From an uncultured Eubacteriales bacterium (lineage in GTDB: Bacteria > Bacillota > Clostridia > Monoglobales > Monoglobaceae): a DNA stretch of 42,251 nt. The stretch covers positions 1 to 42,251 of the forward strand of contig URZD01000001.1 in the NCBI GenBank assembly GCA_900552305.1, in the 5' to 3' direction. A program made the translations under genes and the position numbers. Below are positions 8,098-15,651 of this stretch, one piece after another. Under the pieces are notes generated by a model. It did not search any database. It was not told the origin of the DNA and worked only from the letters and a program-made list of their open reading frames with translations. Numbering within the stretch: position 1 is the stretch's first letter; every line of letters starts with the position of its first letter.

Positions 8098-8251
8098 GCC
8101 AATCGGCAAAACGAACAATATCATTGTTAAAGGTTGAAAAACGTTTGCGGGAATAATTTGGTTGAATATCCGAAATGGTAGTGATAATAGTTGCGATGAA
8201 GAAAGATTTGTGAACATCAACACCGCAGCAGACAGGATAAACAACATTCAA
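8096..8251 (-). pseudogene. IS110-family transposase, N-terminal fragment
   Basis: Read on the minus strand from TTG 8251 (GAGGAGG about 8 nt upstream), about 50 residues match the start of IS110-family DEDD transposases: CCGVDVHKSFF, then RKRFSTFNNDIVRFADWL. CGVDVHK includes the first catalytic Asp. Homology ends at about 8096, exactly at the stop of the Cna-B adhesin gene. Beyond this the frame only continues into antisense adhesin sequence. More than 85 percent of the transposase is missing. The break suggests that insertion followed by deletion removed both the transposase body and the adhesin C-terminus. Confidence 0.8.
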
Positions 8252-8566
8252 GATAAAAACCTCCTCAAAAAAATTGTAGGGAGGAAAAACATTGACTGAA
8301 GCATCACACAATTAACGGGCGTTAAAACAATTTTTAACGTGCGGGCTCTATGGCACCACTTATTTGTGCTTGAAAGATGCTTCTAACACTGATTTTTATA
8401 CTGTTTTCAGAAAAGTTCTTCTACAACTCCTCCTATATAAAACTCAAAAAACTGCATCTGTTATGTACTGAAAGCCGTGTCGGAGCAAGGCTGTTACAGG
8501 GATAAATCATGGCTGCGGTGTTAATTATGCCGATTGCGGAAATGTAATTCACAGAAAAAAAAACAA
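8252..8566 (-). mobile_element. Probable IS110 non-coding end (bridge-RNA-type region), outer limit unknown
   Basis: No credible gene lies between the transposase start and the GH30 terminator. In IS110-group elements the DNA ahead of the transposase encodes a structured bridge RNA. Here 8298-8305 pairs with 8376-8383 (8 bp perfect), and nested inside it 8320-8327 pairs with 8332-8339 (8 bp perfect, 4-nt loop). A weaker 4-bp pairing joins 8353-8356 and 8366-8369. Assignment to the IS element is inference from position and folding; the outer boundary cannot be seen. Confidence 0.4.
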
Positions 8567-8597
8567 AATCGGGACTGTATGACCTACAGTCCCGATT
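8559..8597 (-). terminator. Terminator of the GH30 gene
   Basis: A perfect 13-bp stem (8567-8579 with 8585-8597, loop of 5) is followed on the minus strand by TTTTGTTTTTTTTT. It lies 18 nt after the GH30 stop. The plus-strand side has no T-run. Confidence 0.92.
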
Positions 8598-8614
8598 AGT
8601 ATCATAAAAAGATT

Positions 8615-9967
8615 TTACGGCTCAAATACCATTGTTGAGATTGATTTCGGCAGAAGCTCCGCATACCACCATTTGTTATTGTAGTAGTATTGTGCCTGAC
8701 GCTTGAATTCTGTCGCGTTTACCATAACAACAACGTGACTTCCGTCAGGATTGTCGGCAACAACCGTGTCAACGGGAATCCGCGTTCCCCACGGGTAGCC
8801 TATGAGGCACGAATAATCTTCGCTCAGCTTTGCCGAATAGATTTTAGCGCCGCGCTGAATGTACTTTGAAAAATGCTTGAAGGCATGATACTGACCGCTG
8901 TATGACAACTCGCCCGTCTGCGAGTTAAGTGTTGCAAGACCTCCGCAGGGGAACGGACCGATGTTCGGACCGCCGTCCTCATCAAGAAGAAGATTCCAGC
9001 CGAAGAAGCTTCCGCAGCCGTGAGCAAGTGAACGTGTCATAATGATAGACCATTTAATCCAATCGGTGTCATATTTGTCATTAAGGCGCGGACCGCCTTC
9101 GGTGAAGTTCCACTTCATATTCGGGTGCGCCGCCTTTATGTTGTCGACAAGCTCAACGCCGCCCTCGTAATAGTGAAGCGCAACGCTGTCCACGCAGTCG
9201 GCAAGCTCGGGATATTCGTTAAGAGTCCACACAATTCTGGGCCAGCCGATGAAGCAGTGGTCATACATCCATATTTCTGTGTCAAGACCGTTTTCCTTCA
9301 GTTTTTTCTTAAGTTTAATCATAAACTTTGCCTCTGTGTCGGGCGACCAGATGCACGCAACAGATGTGCCTGTCTGGTGCGACTCCGGCTCGTTCTGAGG
9401 CGTTACCGCGCTGATTTTGATGCCTTCCTCGCCGTATGCCTTTATGTATTTAACAAAGTAGTCGGCATAGCAGTCAAGATACTGCTCGCGCATATAGCCG
9501 CACGATAAAAGACCGCCGGTTTTCATCCAGCCTGGAGGACTCCACGGGGAGCCAAGAAATTTAAGCTCCGGGTTATGCGCGATTGCCTCTTTAATCATGG
9601 GGACTATAAACTCTTTGTCAATGTCGATTGAGAAGGTTTTAAGCTCGGTATCACCCGGTGTATCGCAGTATGAATATACAGAGGTTGAATAGTCGCTTGA
9701 CCCGATTGAAAGCCTTGCAACCGAAAGATTAAGACCGTCCTTGCCGTAAATGTCTGACAAAAATGCGTCCCTTTGAGCGGGCGGCATAATTGATAATTCG
9801 TAGCACGAGCCTCCTGTGATTGCCACTCCGAAGCCGCTGAAGTTATTGTTTACGGGAGTTTTGTCCACCGTAACAGTGGAAATCCAGTCGTTTTTCTGAA
9901 CATTGTTAAAAAGCCGTTTTTCTGTAATCATATGGTTTTCGTTGGTTTGGTAAAAATGTGTTTTCAT
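8615..9967 (-). CDS. Glycoside hydrolase family 30 (GH30) enzyme, cytoplasmic
   Basis: A 450-residue enzyme with the GH30 (beta/alpha)8 barrel and C-terminal beta domain. The retaining pair is visible: acid/base Glu193 in TPQNEPE and nucleophile Glu290 in NFTEGGPR. Other family blocks are FSGFGVAITG at about 43-52, SPWSPPGWMKT at about 140-150 and the final VVVMVNATEF strand. There is no signal peptide, so it acts on imported oligosaccharides. GH30 covers beta-glucosidases (glucocerebrosidase type), beta-xylosidases and beta-1,6-glucanases; the subfamily cannot be settled here. Its own sigma-A promoter and terminator make it a single-gene unit, divergent from an AraC regulator that is the obvious candidate to control it. 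Confidence 0.9.
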   Translation of the reverse strand: MKTHFYQTNENHMITEKRLFNNVQKNDWISTVTVDKTPVNNNFSGFGVAITGGSCYELSIMPPAQRDAFLSDIYGKDGLNLSVARLSIGSSDYSTSVYSYCDTPGDTELKTFSIDIDKEFIVPMIKEAIAHNPELKFLGSPWSPPGWMKTGGLLSCGYMREQYLDCYADYFVKYIKAYGEEGIKISAVTPQNEPESHQTGTSVACIWSPDTEAKFMIKLKKKLKENGLDTEIWMYDHCFIGWPRIVWTLNEYPELADCVDSVALHYYEGGVELVDNIKAAHPNMKWNFTEGGPRLNDKYDTDWIKWSIIMTRSLAHGCGSFFGWNLLLDEDGGPNIGPFPCGGLATLNSQTGELSYSGQYHAFKHFSKYIQRGAKIYSAKLSEDYSCLIGYPWGTRIPVDTVVADNPDGSHVVVMVNATEFKRQAQYYYNNKWWYAELLPKSISTMVFEP

Positions 9968-10004
9968 AAAAACAGTCCTTTCCCAGAATACTTTTATGTT
10001 TTTA

Positions 10005-10033
10005 ATTATATGGGATTATTACGGCACATTCAA
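10005..10033 (-). promoter_or_regulatory. Sigma-A promoter of the GH30 gene
   Basis: On the minus strand: -35 TTGAAT (10033-10028), 17-nt spacer, -10 TATAAT (10010-10005). It points at the GH30 start at 9967. Confidence 0.85.
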
Positions 10034-10064
10034 TATATAAATAACGCATTTTTTTGTATTTTTA

Positions 10065-10105
10065 CGTCAAACGCTATTGACGGCGGAGATAAATTTTTGT
10101 ATACT
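10065..10105 (+). promoter_or_regulatory. araC promoter with overlapping inverted repeat
   Basis: -35 TTGACG (10077-10082), 17-nt spacer, -10 TATACT (10100-10105). CGTCAA (10065-10070) and TTGACG (10077-10082) form an inverted repeat with 6-nt spacing that includes the -35 box, so it is a candidate operator. The transcript would start only about 10 nt before the start codon. Confidence 0.75.
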
Positions 10106-10121
10106 GATACGGGGTGATGAA

Positions 10122-10904
10122 ATGAACTGCGGCGGCATTGAAAGATTGAATTTTTATGACATCGGCGTTTTAAATCAAACATGGAAAAAAGGGCAGCTTT
10201 TTTCGTATGAAACAAAAAGCCGACCGTGCTTCGGGATTTGTTTTATTGTTTTCGGAGCGGTTAAGTATATAACAAAAACAAAAGAGGTTACGGCAGCGCC
10301 CGGAGATGTAATAATTCTGAAAAAGAACACCCGCTATCGGGCATTGTTTGAGGACGGCTCAACGCATGATATTCTGATAAACTTTTCATGCGAGGGACCC
10401 GGCGGAGAATGCGATTTTTTTGAAAGCACGGACGAGGAAATCATCGCTTTGAAAAACAGAAAATATTTAAAAAACAAATTTTTTGAAATTTTAAGCTATG
10501 ACTACATGAATAACAGAGGTTGCATGGTAAAAGCCATGCTTTACAGCATTTTTGATGAAATATTAAACTGTGATTTAAGCAACACCCTGTTTGCCGAAAT
10601 AAAGCAGGCGGTTGACTCCGATGAGGGACTGAACCTGAAGGAAACGGAGCTGGCGGAAAAATGCTCTGTCAGCGTTTCGACGCTTCAGCGTGTTTTTAAG
10701 AATACATACGGAAAAACAATATCTGAATATAAAAACGAGCTTAGAATTTCCAAAGCAAAAAAGCTCCTGATTACGGGAAACTATACAATGGAGGAGATTT
10801 CGGAAATGCTCGGGTTTTGTGACAGCGCATATTTCAGCAGATGCTTTAAAAAAGCGGAGGGAATATCGCCCCAAAAATACTTAAAACAGTATTATACAAT
10901 GTAG
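10122..10904 (+). CDS. AraC-family transcriptional regulator
   Basis: A 260-residue regulator with an N-terminal cupin-like sensing domain (about 1-140; AAPGDVIILKKNTRY is the typical cupin turn) and a C-terminal double helix-turn-helix of AraC type (about 160-258: LAEKCSVSVSTLQRVFKNTYG, then MEEISEMLGFCDSAYFSRCFKK). ATG 10122 with a GGGGTG site is preferred over upstream starts, because those would lie inside the promoter. It is transcribed divergently from the GH30 gene with only 154 bp between the starts, so it very likely controls GH30 expression in response to a sugar and perhaps itself. It ends tail to tail with the YesN-like gene. Confidence 0.9.
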   Translation: MNCGGIERLNFYDIGVLNQTWKKGQLFSYETKSRPCFGICFIVFGAVKYITKTKEVTAAPGDVIILKKNTRYRALFEDGSTHDILINFSCEGPGGECDFFESTDEEIIALKNRKYLKNKFFEILSYDYMNNRGCMVKAMLYSIFDEILNCDLSNTLFAEIKQAVDSDEGLNLKETELAEKCSVSVSTLQRVFKNTYGKTISEYKNELRISKAKKLLITGNYTMEEISEMLGFCDSAYFSRCFKKAEGISPQKYLKQYYTM

Positions 10905-10911
10905 GAACGGC

Positions 10912-10932
10912 GGGCGGTCACGGCGGCCGCCC
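10912..10932. terminator. GC-rich hairpin between convergent araC and yesN-like genes
   Basis: GGGCGG (10912-10917) pairs with CCGCCC (10927-10932) in the 36-bp gap between the two convergent stops. The T-run is poor, so it is at best a weak bidirectional terminator. Confidence 0.4.
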
Positions 10933-10940
10933 CGTAGCGG

Positions 10941-12512
10941 TTATTGCTTTTTAAACTTCAGCCGATATTCGCTGGGGACATATCCCGTTTCGTGATGAAA
11001 CGCCTTGCTGAAATATGACGAAGAGCTGTAGCCGAGCTTCAGTGCAATCTCCTGTATGGACTCGTTTGTTTCCGAAAGCAGCTCCTTTGCCTTATTGAAT
11101 TTAAGCATCGAGAGGTATTCCTTAAAATTCATATTGGTTTTTTGCTTGAATATTGTGCTTAAATAACAGGTCGATATATAAAACCTTTTGGCAACATCCT
11201 CCAGAGTCAACGGCTGCATATAGTTTTTGTCAAGATATTCGGTTATGTCAAATATCAGTTTTGAGGTTTTTGTGGAGCGAATATCGTTAATCTGCGCAAT
11301 GGAGGCGGCAACCAGCTTTTGAATAAGCGCCTTCAGAGAATCAAGGGTGTTGAATCTTTTAAGATATGCCCATATGTCAAATTTATTGAAAAGATAGTTT
11401 GGATTCTGACCAATCTGAATAAGCGCGGTGGAAATCGTTACTATAAATTCAAGACAGATTCTCTGGACAATCTCAATCTTAACGGTGTTTTCCTTAAAAT
11501 TCTCAAACAGTATGTCAATCTGGCTCATCGCTCCGTCCTTATTCCCGATTCTGATACATGATATGCAGCTGTCGATTGAATCCTTATAGCTTATAATATC
11601 GGTAGACGGCTCAACGTCCTGACAGTAGATAATCTGATTTCTGCCCATATAAAAGCTGTGTTCAAGGCAGTTTAAAGCGCTTTTGCAGGAGAGGTTAAAG
11701 CCTGCCGCGGAGCTGACAATTTCACCAAGTCCTATAGAGTACGACATTTCGGATTCACTGTAGTTAAAGTCAAGAAACTTTTTTATCGTGTTTGCAATTT
11801 CTATACATTGACTGAGCGCCGCCTCGGTACTCTGCGAGAATTTGAACTTGACAAAAAACGTAAACAGCTCAGGCTCGTAAAACGGCAGCAGATAATAGTC
11901 CGCGCTTGATGTGAGTAGCTCCTTTATATTGAGAAAATCGGAAAAAACATTACCGCTTTCATAGAATTTAACTATAATTGCAGAGCAGAGTCCGGCAGTG
12001 TCGGGCAGATCGAACAAAGCATTCATCTCCATGCTGTGGCGCTTGCTTGAGCAGGCAGAAAGAAAGTAGCTTTTAAGCAGGTGCTTGTTCTCCTTAAACG
12101 AGTTTGCAATGCTGCTCATTATGGTGTTCTGACAATCCTTTTCAACCGCTTCGGCTGCGGATTTGACCGTGCTTATAAGCTGTTCCTTGTCAATCGGTTT
12201 AAGCAGGTATGCCATTACGCCAACGTCTATGGCGCTTTTTGTATATTCGACAATGTTATGGGCGGTCAGCACGATTATTTTGAGCTTGGGCAGATGTGAT
12301 TTAAGTTTTTGGGCAAATTCAAGACCGTTTTCGTCTCCGAGCTGTATATCCGTTATAAGTATATCGGGGTGGTTATGCTTAACAAAGTCCCATGCCGACC
12401 GCGTATCGGGGAATGCACCCGAAAGCGCGGCGCCGGTCTGGCTCCAGTCAATCTGCGAAAGCTGATTGCGTATCAGAAATTCATCTTCTATAATAAGTAT
12501 TTTTGCGTTCAA
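10941..12512 (-). CDS. YesN-type response regulator (receiver + AraC helix-turn-helix)
   Basis: A 523-residue response regulator. The receiver domain (about 1-120) has the acidic pair ED at 10-11 and the phospho-acceptor Asp55 in ILITDIQLGD. A long middle region (about 130-400) is typical of YesN proteins. The C-terminal AraC-type double helix-turn-helix (about 420-520) includes LEDVAKRFYISTCYLSTIFK and IQEIALKLGYSSSSYFSKAF. YesMN systems sense extracellular sugars, often via a binding protein, and activate neighbouring ABC importer and glycosidase genes. It follows the sensor kinase by 18 bp in the same operon, and its targets are probably the importer and secreted enzymes from 14,526 onward. 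Confidence 0.92.
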   Translation of the reverse strand: MNAKILIIEDEFLIRNQLSQIDWSQTGAALSGAFPDTRSAWDFVKHNHPDILITDIQLGDENGLEFAQKLKSHLPKLKIIVLTAHNIVEYTKSAIDVGVMAYLLKPIDKEQLISTVKSAAEAVEKDCQNTIMSSIANSFKENKHLLKSYFLSACSSKRHSMEMNALFDLPDTAGLCSAIIVKFYESGNVFSDFLNIKELLTSSADYYLLPFYEPELFTFFVKFKFSQSTEAALSQCIEIANTIKKFLDFNYSESEMSYSIGLGEIVSSAAGFNLSCKSALNCLEHSFYMGRNQIIYCQDVEPSTDIISYKDSIDSCISCIRIGNKDGAMSQIDILFENFKENTVKIEIVQRICLEFIVTISTALIQIGQNPNYLFNKFDIWAYLKRFNTLDSLKALIQKLVAASIAQINDIRSTKTSKLIFDITEYLDKNYMQPLTLEDVAKRFYISTCYLSTIFKQKTNMNFKEYLSMLKFNKAKELLSETNESIQEIALKLGYSSSSYFSKAFHHETGYVPSEYRLKFKKQ

Positions 12513-12530
12513 TTATGTTCCCTCCGGTTT

Positions 12531-14312
12531 TTAAAAATTTAATGTGCTTTTTTTCGGCAGATGAATCGTGGCGGTAATTCCGCCCTCCTCGTTTTCCGAG
12601 TATTCAAGACCGTAATCCACTCCGTAGTATAACCGTATTCGTTGGGAAATGTTATATATCCCAAAGTGATTCATTGTCGAAAAGTGCTCGTTGTCAACCA
12701 CGGCATTTGCGTAGGAATTGAGAGCGTCAACCGAAACATAGTTTAAGCCGTAGCCGTTATCGCTTACCGAAAGAATAATGTCATCGCCGTCAAAATCGCC
12801 CTTGACCGTTATGATTCCGAGCCTTGTCATTCCGTTAAACGCATGAGTGATACAGTTTTCTATAAGCGGCTGAAGGACCAGCTTGCATATCTGATAATCA
12901 AGGATGTTTTCATTTATATCCATTTTAAGCTCAAACCTGTCGGGATAGCGTATTTTTTGAATTTCGGCATAGCTCATTGCCTGTTCAAGCTCCTGACGTA
13001 CCGTTATAAGCTCCTTTCCGTTATTCAGCGAGGTTCTGAAGTATGTGGAAAGAGATGCGGCAAGGCGCTTGATTTCTTCGGCGTTTATTTCGTCCGCAAG
13101 AGCGGAAATGGAGCCGAGCGTGTTATATAAAAAGTGCGGTTTAATCTGAGTCTGAAGCACGCGGAACTCGGTTTCGCGCTGAAGCCTTGACTGATTCTTA
13201 ATGTTATCAAGCAGCTCCTTTATGGTTTCGCACATTTTTTCGTATGAGTGATAGAGCGAGGTGATTTCAACAGCGGTGTCCCCCGGCGGTACAACGGGAA
13301 TAATCGAGTTTTCATCGTCAAACCGCGACATATCGTTCGACAGCATTTTTATCGGTTTTATAAATGACAGGGATATAAAATACTGTATCAAAAACACGAA
13401 CAGCATTAAAAGAAGGGAGGCTGTCAGCGTGGAAATCAGCATCGAACGTCCCAGCATATCAAACTCGCTTGTCGCAACAAACGCGATAAGGTATAATCCG
13501 GTATTTTGTATCGGATAACAGAAAATGCGGTATTCCGAATCGGGCATATGTATAACCGAGCTTTGAATCTGATTCGGAATGATTTTGTTGTATATATCGG
13601 TATTATTCGCAAACGAATCTATTGCTTTGTCCTGAAACGGGTTAATAATATGGGTGTTTGTTGTAATAAACATTTTTCCGTTCTGCATAAGCCGAATATC
13701 CTTTATAAGCGAGTAGAACATATTAGCATTGATATATGCCTTTGCAATGGCAATCGGCTCTCTTGTGCGTGTGTCGGCTATCAGCCGTGAAGCGGTTATG
13801 TACGGAGTGCTGTTAATGTCATCGGTGTGAAACACGGGCTTGTAGTTGCTTGCAAGCATCTCCTTAAACCACACGTCGTTTAAAAGCTCGCTGCTCTTAA
13901 AGACATTCTTGCCCGAGCTTGCGACCGACGGATAATAGTCCTTGGTGAGCGAGTATATTTCAAATTTTTCGACCTTGCGCCGAAACACATCATAAATGGA
14001 TAAAATGTTTGTGATTTTATCTACCTGTTCCTCGGCGGAATAGGTGCAGCTGTCGGACAAAAGATACTGAAGCTCGTTGTTGTTCTGCATAAGAAAGAAC
14101 TGATATTCAATATCGTCAACCATTGCCGAAAGATGAATGGCGGACGAGTCGGTGATACTCTGTGTGTTCTGCGTTCCTATTTCCATCATTGTATAATTGG
14201 AATTTATGTATGTTATTGCAATGAAAGCAACCATAACCAAAACGGTTGTAACAAGGTACAAGGTTAAAAACTGACCGGTGAGCGACTGTTTCTGAAGTTT
14301 TTTTAAAAGCAT
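12531..14312 (-). CDS. YesM-type sensor histidine kinase
   Basis: A 593-residue membrane kinase. One transmembrane helix at about 13-35 and another at about 291-311 enclose a roughly 250-residue extracellular sensor (Cache-like). A HAMP linker is followed by a His_kinase (LytS/YesM-type) domain with His393 in QIKPHFLYNTL and an ATPase domain with LIENCITHAF (N box) and DNGYGL (G box). ATG 14312 is chosen because GGAGGGAG stands just upstream; a longer frame from 14345 would place this site inside the gene. It is divergent from the orphan binding lipoprotein at 14526, which could present the ligand to the extracellular domain. Confidence 0.92.
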   Translation of the reverse strand: MLLKKLQKQSLTGQFLTLYLVTTVLVMVAFIAITYINSNYTMMEIGTQNTQSITDSSAIHLSAMVDDIEYQFFLMQNNNELQYLLSDSCTYSAEEQVDKITNILSIYDVFRRKVEKFEIYSLTKDYYPSVASSGKNVFKSSELLNDVWFKEMLASNYKPVFHTDDINSTPYITASRLIADTRTREPIAIAKAYINANMFYSLIKDIRLMQNGKMFITTNTHIINPFQDKAIDSFANNTDIYNKIIPNQIQSSVIHMPDSEYRIFCYPIQNTGLYLIAFVATSEFDMLGRSMLISTLTASLLLMLFVFLIQYFISLSFIKPIKMLSNDMSRFDDENSIIPVVPPGDTAVEITSLYHSYEKMCETIKELLDNIKNQSRLQRETEFRVLQTQIKPHFLYNTLGSISALADEINAEEIKRLAASLSTYFRTSLNNGKELITVRQELEQAMSYAEIQKIRYPDRFELKMDINENILDYQICKLVLQPLIENCITHAFNGMTRLGIITVKGDFDGDDIILSVSDNGYGLNYVSVDALNSYANAVVDNEHFSTMNHFGIYNISQRIRLYYGVDYGLEYSENEEGGITATIHLPKKSTLNF

Positions 14313-14453
14313 AGACTCCCTCCGCGGCAGACAGCCGCATGACACGGCAGCTGAATTTGTGATCTCTTAATTATAGTATAACACAAAATTTTTAAAAGAA
14401 AAGTAAATTCTGAAAAGTCAGAAAAAAAGCACAATTATCAAAAGTTTTTACGG

Positions 14454-14483
14454 TTGACACTAACTGCGGCGTTGGTGTAAGAT
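14454..14483 (+). promoter_or_regulatory. Sigma-A promoter of the orphan binding lipoprotein
   Basis: -35 TTGACA (14454-14459), 18-nt spacer, -10 TAAGAT (14478-14483), 43 nt before ATG 14526. On the opposite strand a TGTTATACT (extended -10 type) between 14370 and 14390 may serve the YesM-like gene, but its -35 is poor. Confidence 0.7.
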
Positions 14484-14525
14484 TTTAGTATAAAATATGT
14501 ATACTATATCCCGGACGGTGAGAAT

Positions 14526-15584
14526 ATGTCACAAAAAACAATTTGGCGGATTCTGACGTCAGCGGTTGCAGCGGCTTTGCTTGCGGCGGCAATAGCTGCC
14601 GGCTGCGGACATAAAGCCGAAACAGAAAACAAAGCCGAGACGGACAGCGAGATTGTTGCGGTTGTTCCGTCGGACGGCAAGTCTGTAATTGCGTCGCTCA
14701 TATCGGAACATGAAAACGTGAATGATGATACGGAAATTAAGTTTATAAATATCGGCGGAACGGACGAGGAGGTCTATCGCCTTTGCGTTTCGATGCTGCT
14801 TGACAAGAAATTCAGCGCCGATGTTTTAATCATAGACGACACATGGCTCAGCACCTTTGCCGATGAGGGACTTGTTTCGGAAATAACGGATATAAATGAC
14901 GAGGTTTTTATTCCGGCGGCAAGGCGGGCGATGACATTTAAGGATAAAATATACGGGATTCCGATATACGCCGATGCGATGGCGAGCTTTGAGAAATATG
15001 GGAGCAGCGGCGAAACGGTGTATCTTGAAAAGGACGCGTCCGATATGGCTGCTCATATCAGGAGCGGAATCGACAGCGGACTTTCGCTGAGCGAGGCTCA
15101 CAGGGCATATGCGGAAGCACCCAAATGCAAGGCTGTGGGCGAATTTATAGACGGAAACGCGGGAAAGCTCAGAGCGTGGGTGAGCCGTCTTGACGATATA
15201 CAAAAAGGTTATCCGAAGGCTGCGGTGAACATGAAAATAAAGCTTGAAAACAACGCGCTGGTCAGAACAAAGGTTGCCGTAATCAATAATGAAAGCCGTT
15301 TATACGGTAAGGCGCTTAAACTGATAGAATATTTGTTAAGCGACGATTCCCAAAGAAAAATCATGAGTGGAATGCCGGGCGTGCCGATTATGAAAAAAAA
15401 CTACGGCGATGTTTTTACGGCTGACAGAATTACATATATCGAAAATGTTGATGGTGAAAAATTTTGTACGTTTCCGTTCGCCGTGAATTTTTATGAAAAT
15501 GAATTAAGACTGACGGAGGCGGCGGAAAACAACGCTTCGTATTCCGAAACGGAACGCCTGCTTAAATATGTTGCAAATCCGTAA
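14526..15584 (+). CDS. Short sugar-binding-protein-like lipoprotein
   Basis: A 352-residue lipoprotein: lipobox IAAGC with Cys27. The fold pattern is that of a family 1 extracellular solute-binding protein: an early ADVLIIDDTWLSTFADEGLVSEI block, then IYGIPIYADA, and a C-terminal VAVINNESRLYGKALKLIEYLLSDDSQRKIMSG block that matches the usual end of these proteins. It is about 70-150 residues shorter than normal and the middle lobe is reduced. It stands alone between the YesM-like kinase (divergent) and the full-size binding protein of the importer. I infer a sensing role, for instance as ligand presenter to the kinase, rather than transport. Confidence 0.65.
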   Translation: MSQKTIWRILTSAVAAALLAAAIAAGCGHKAETENKAETDSEIVAVVPSDGKSVIASLISEHENVNDDTEIKFINIGGTDEEVYRLCVSMLLDKKFSADVLIIDDTWLSTFADEGLVSEITDINDEVFIPAARRAMTFKDKIYGIPIYADAMASFEKYGSSGETVYLEKDASDMAAHIRSGIDSGLSLSEAHRAYAEAPKCKAVGEFIDGNAGKLRAWVSRLDDIQKGYPKAAVNMKIKLENNALVRTKVAVINNESRLYGKALKLIEYLLSDDSQRKIMSGMPGVPIMKKNYGDVFTADRITYIENVDGEKFCTFPFAVNFYENELRLTEAAENNASYSETERLLKYVANP

Positions 15585-15651
15585 AACAAAACGAAGATAA
15601 TAAAAATTTTAATAAATGCCGGCTTGTCGGCACAGGAAAGGAATGTATTAA

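Noticed and set aside
12531..14345. Longer start for the YesM-like kinase at 14345
   Set aside because: The extension has no Shine-Dalgarno site and swallows the GGAGGGAG that serves ATG 14312.
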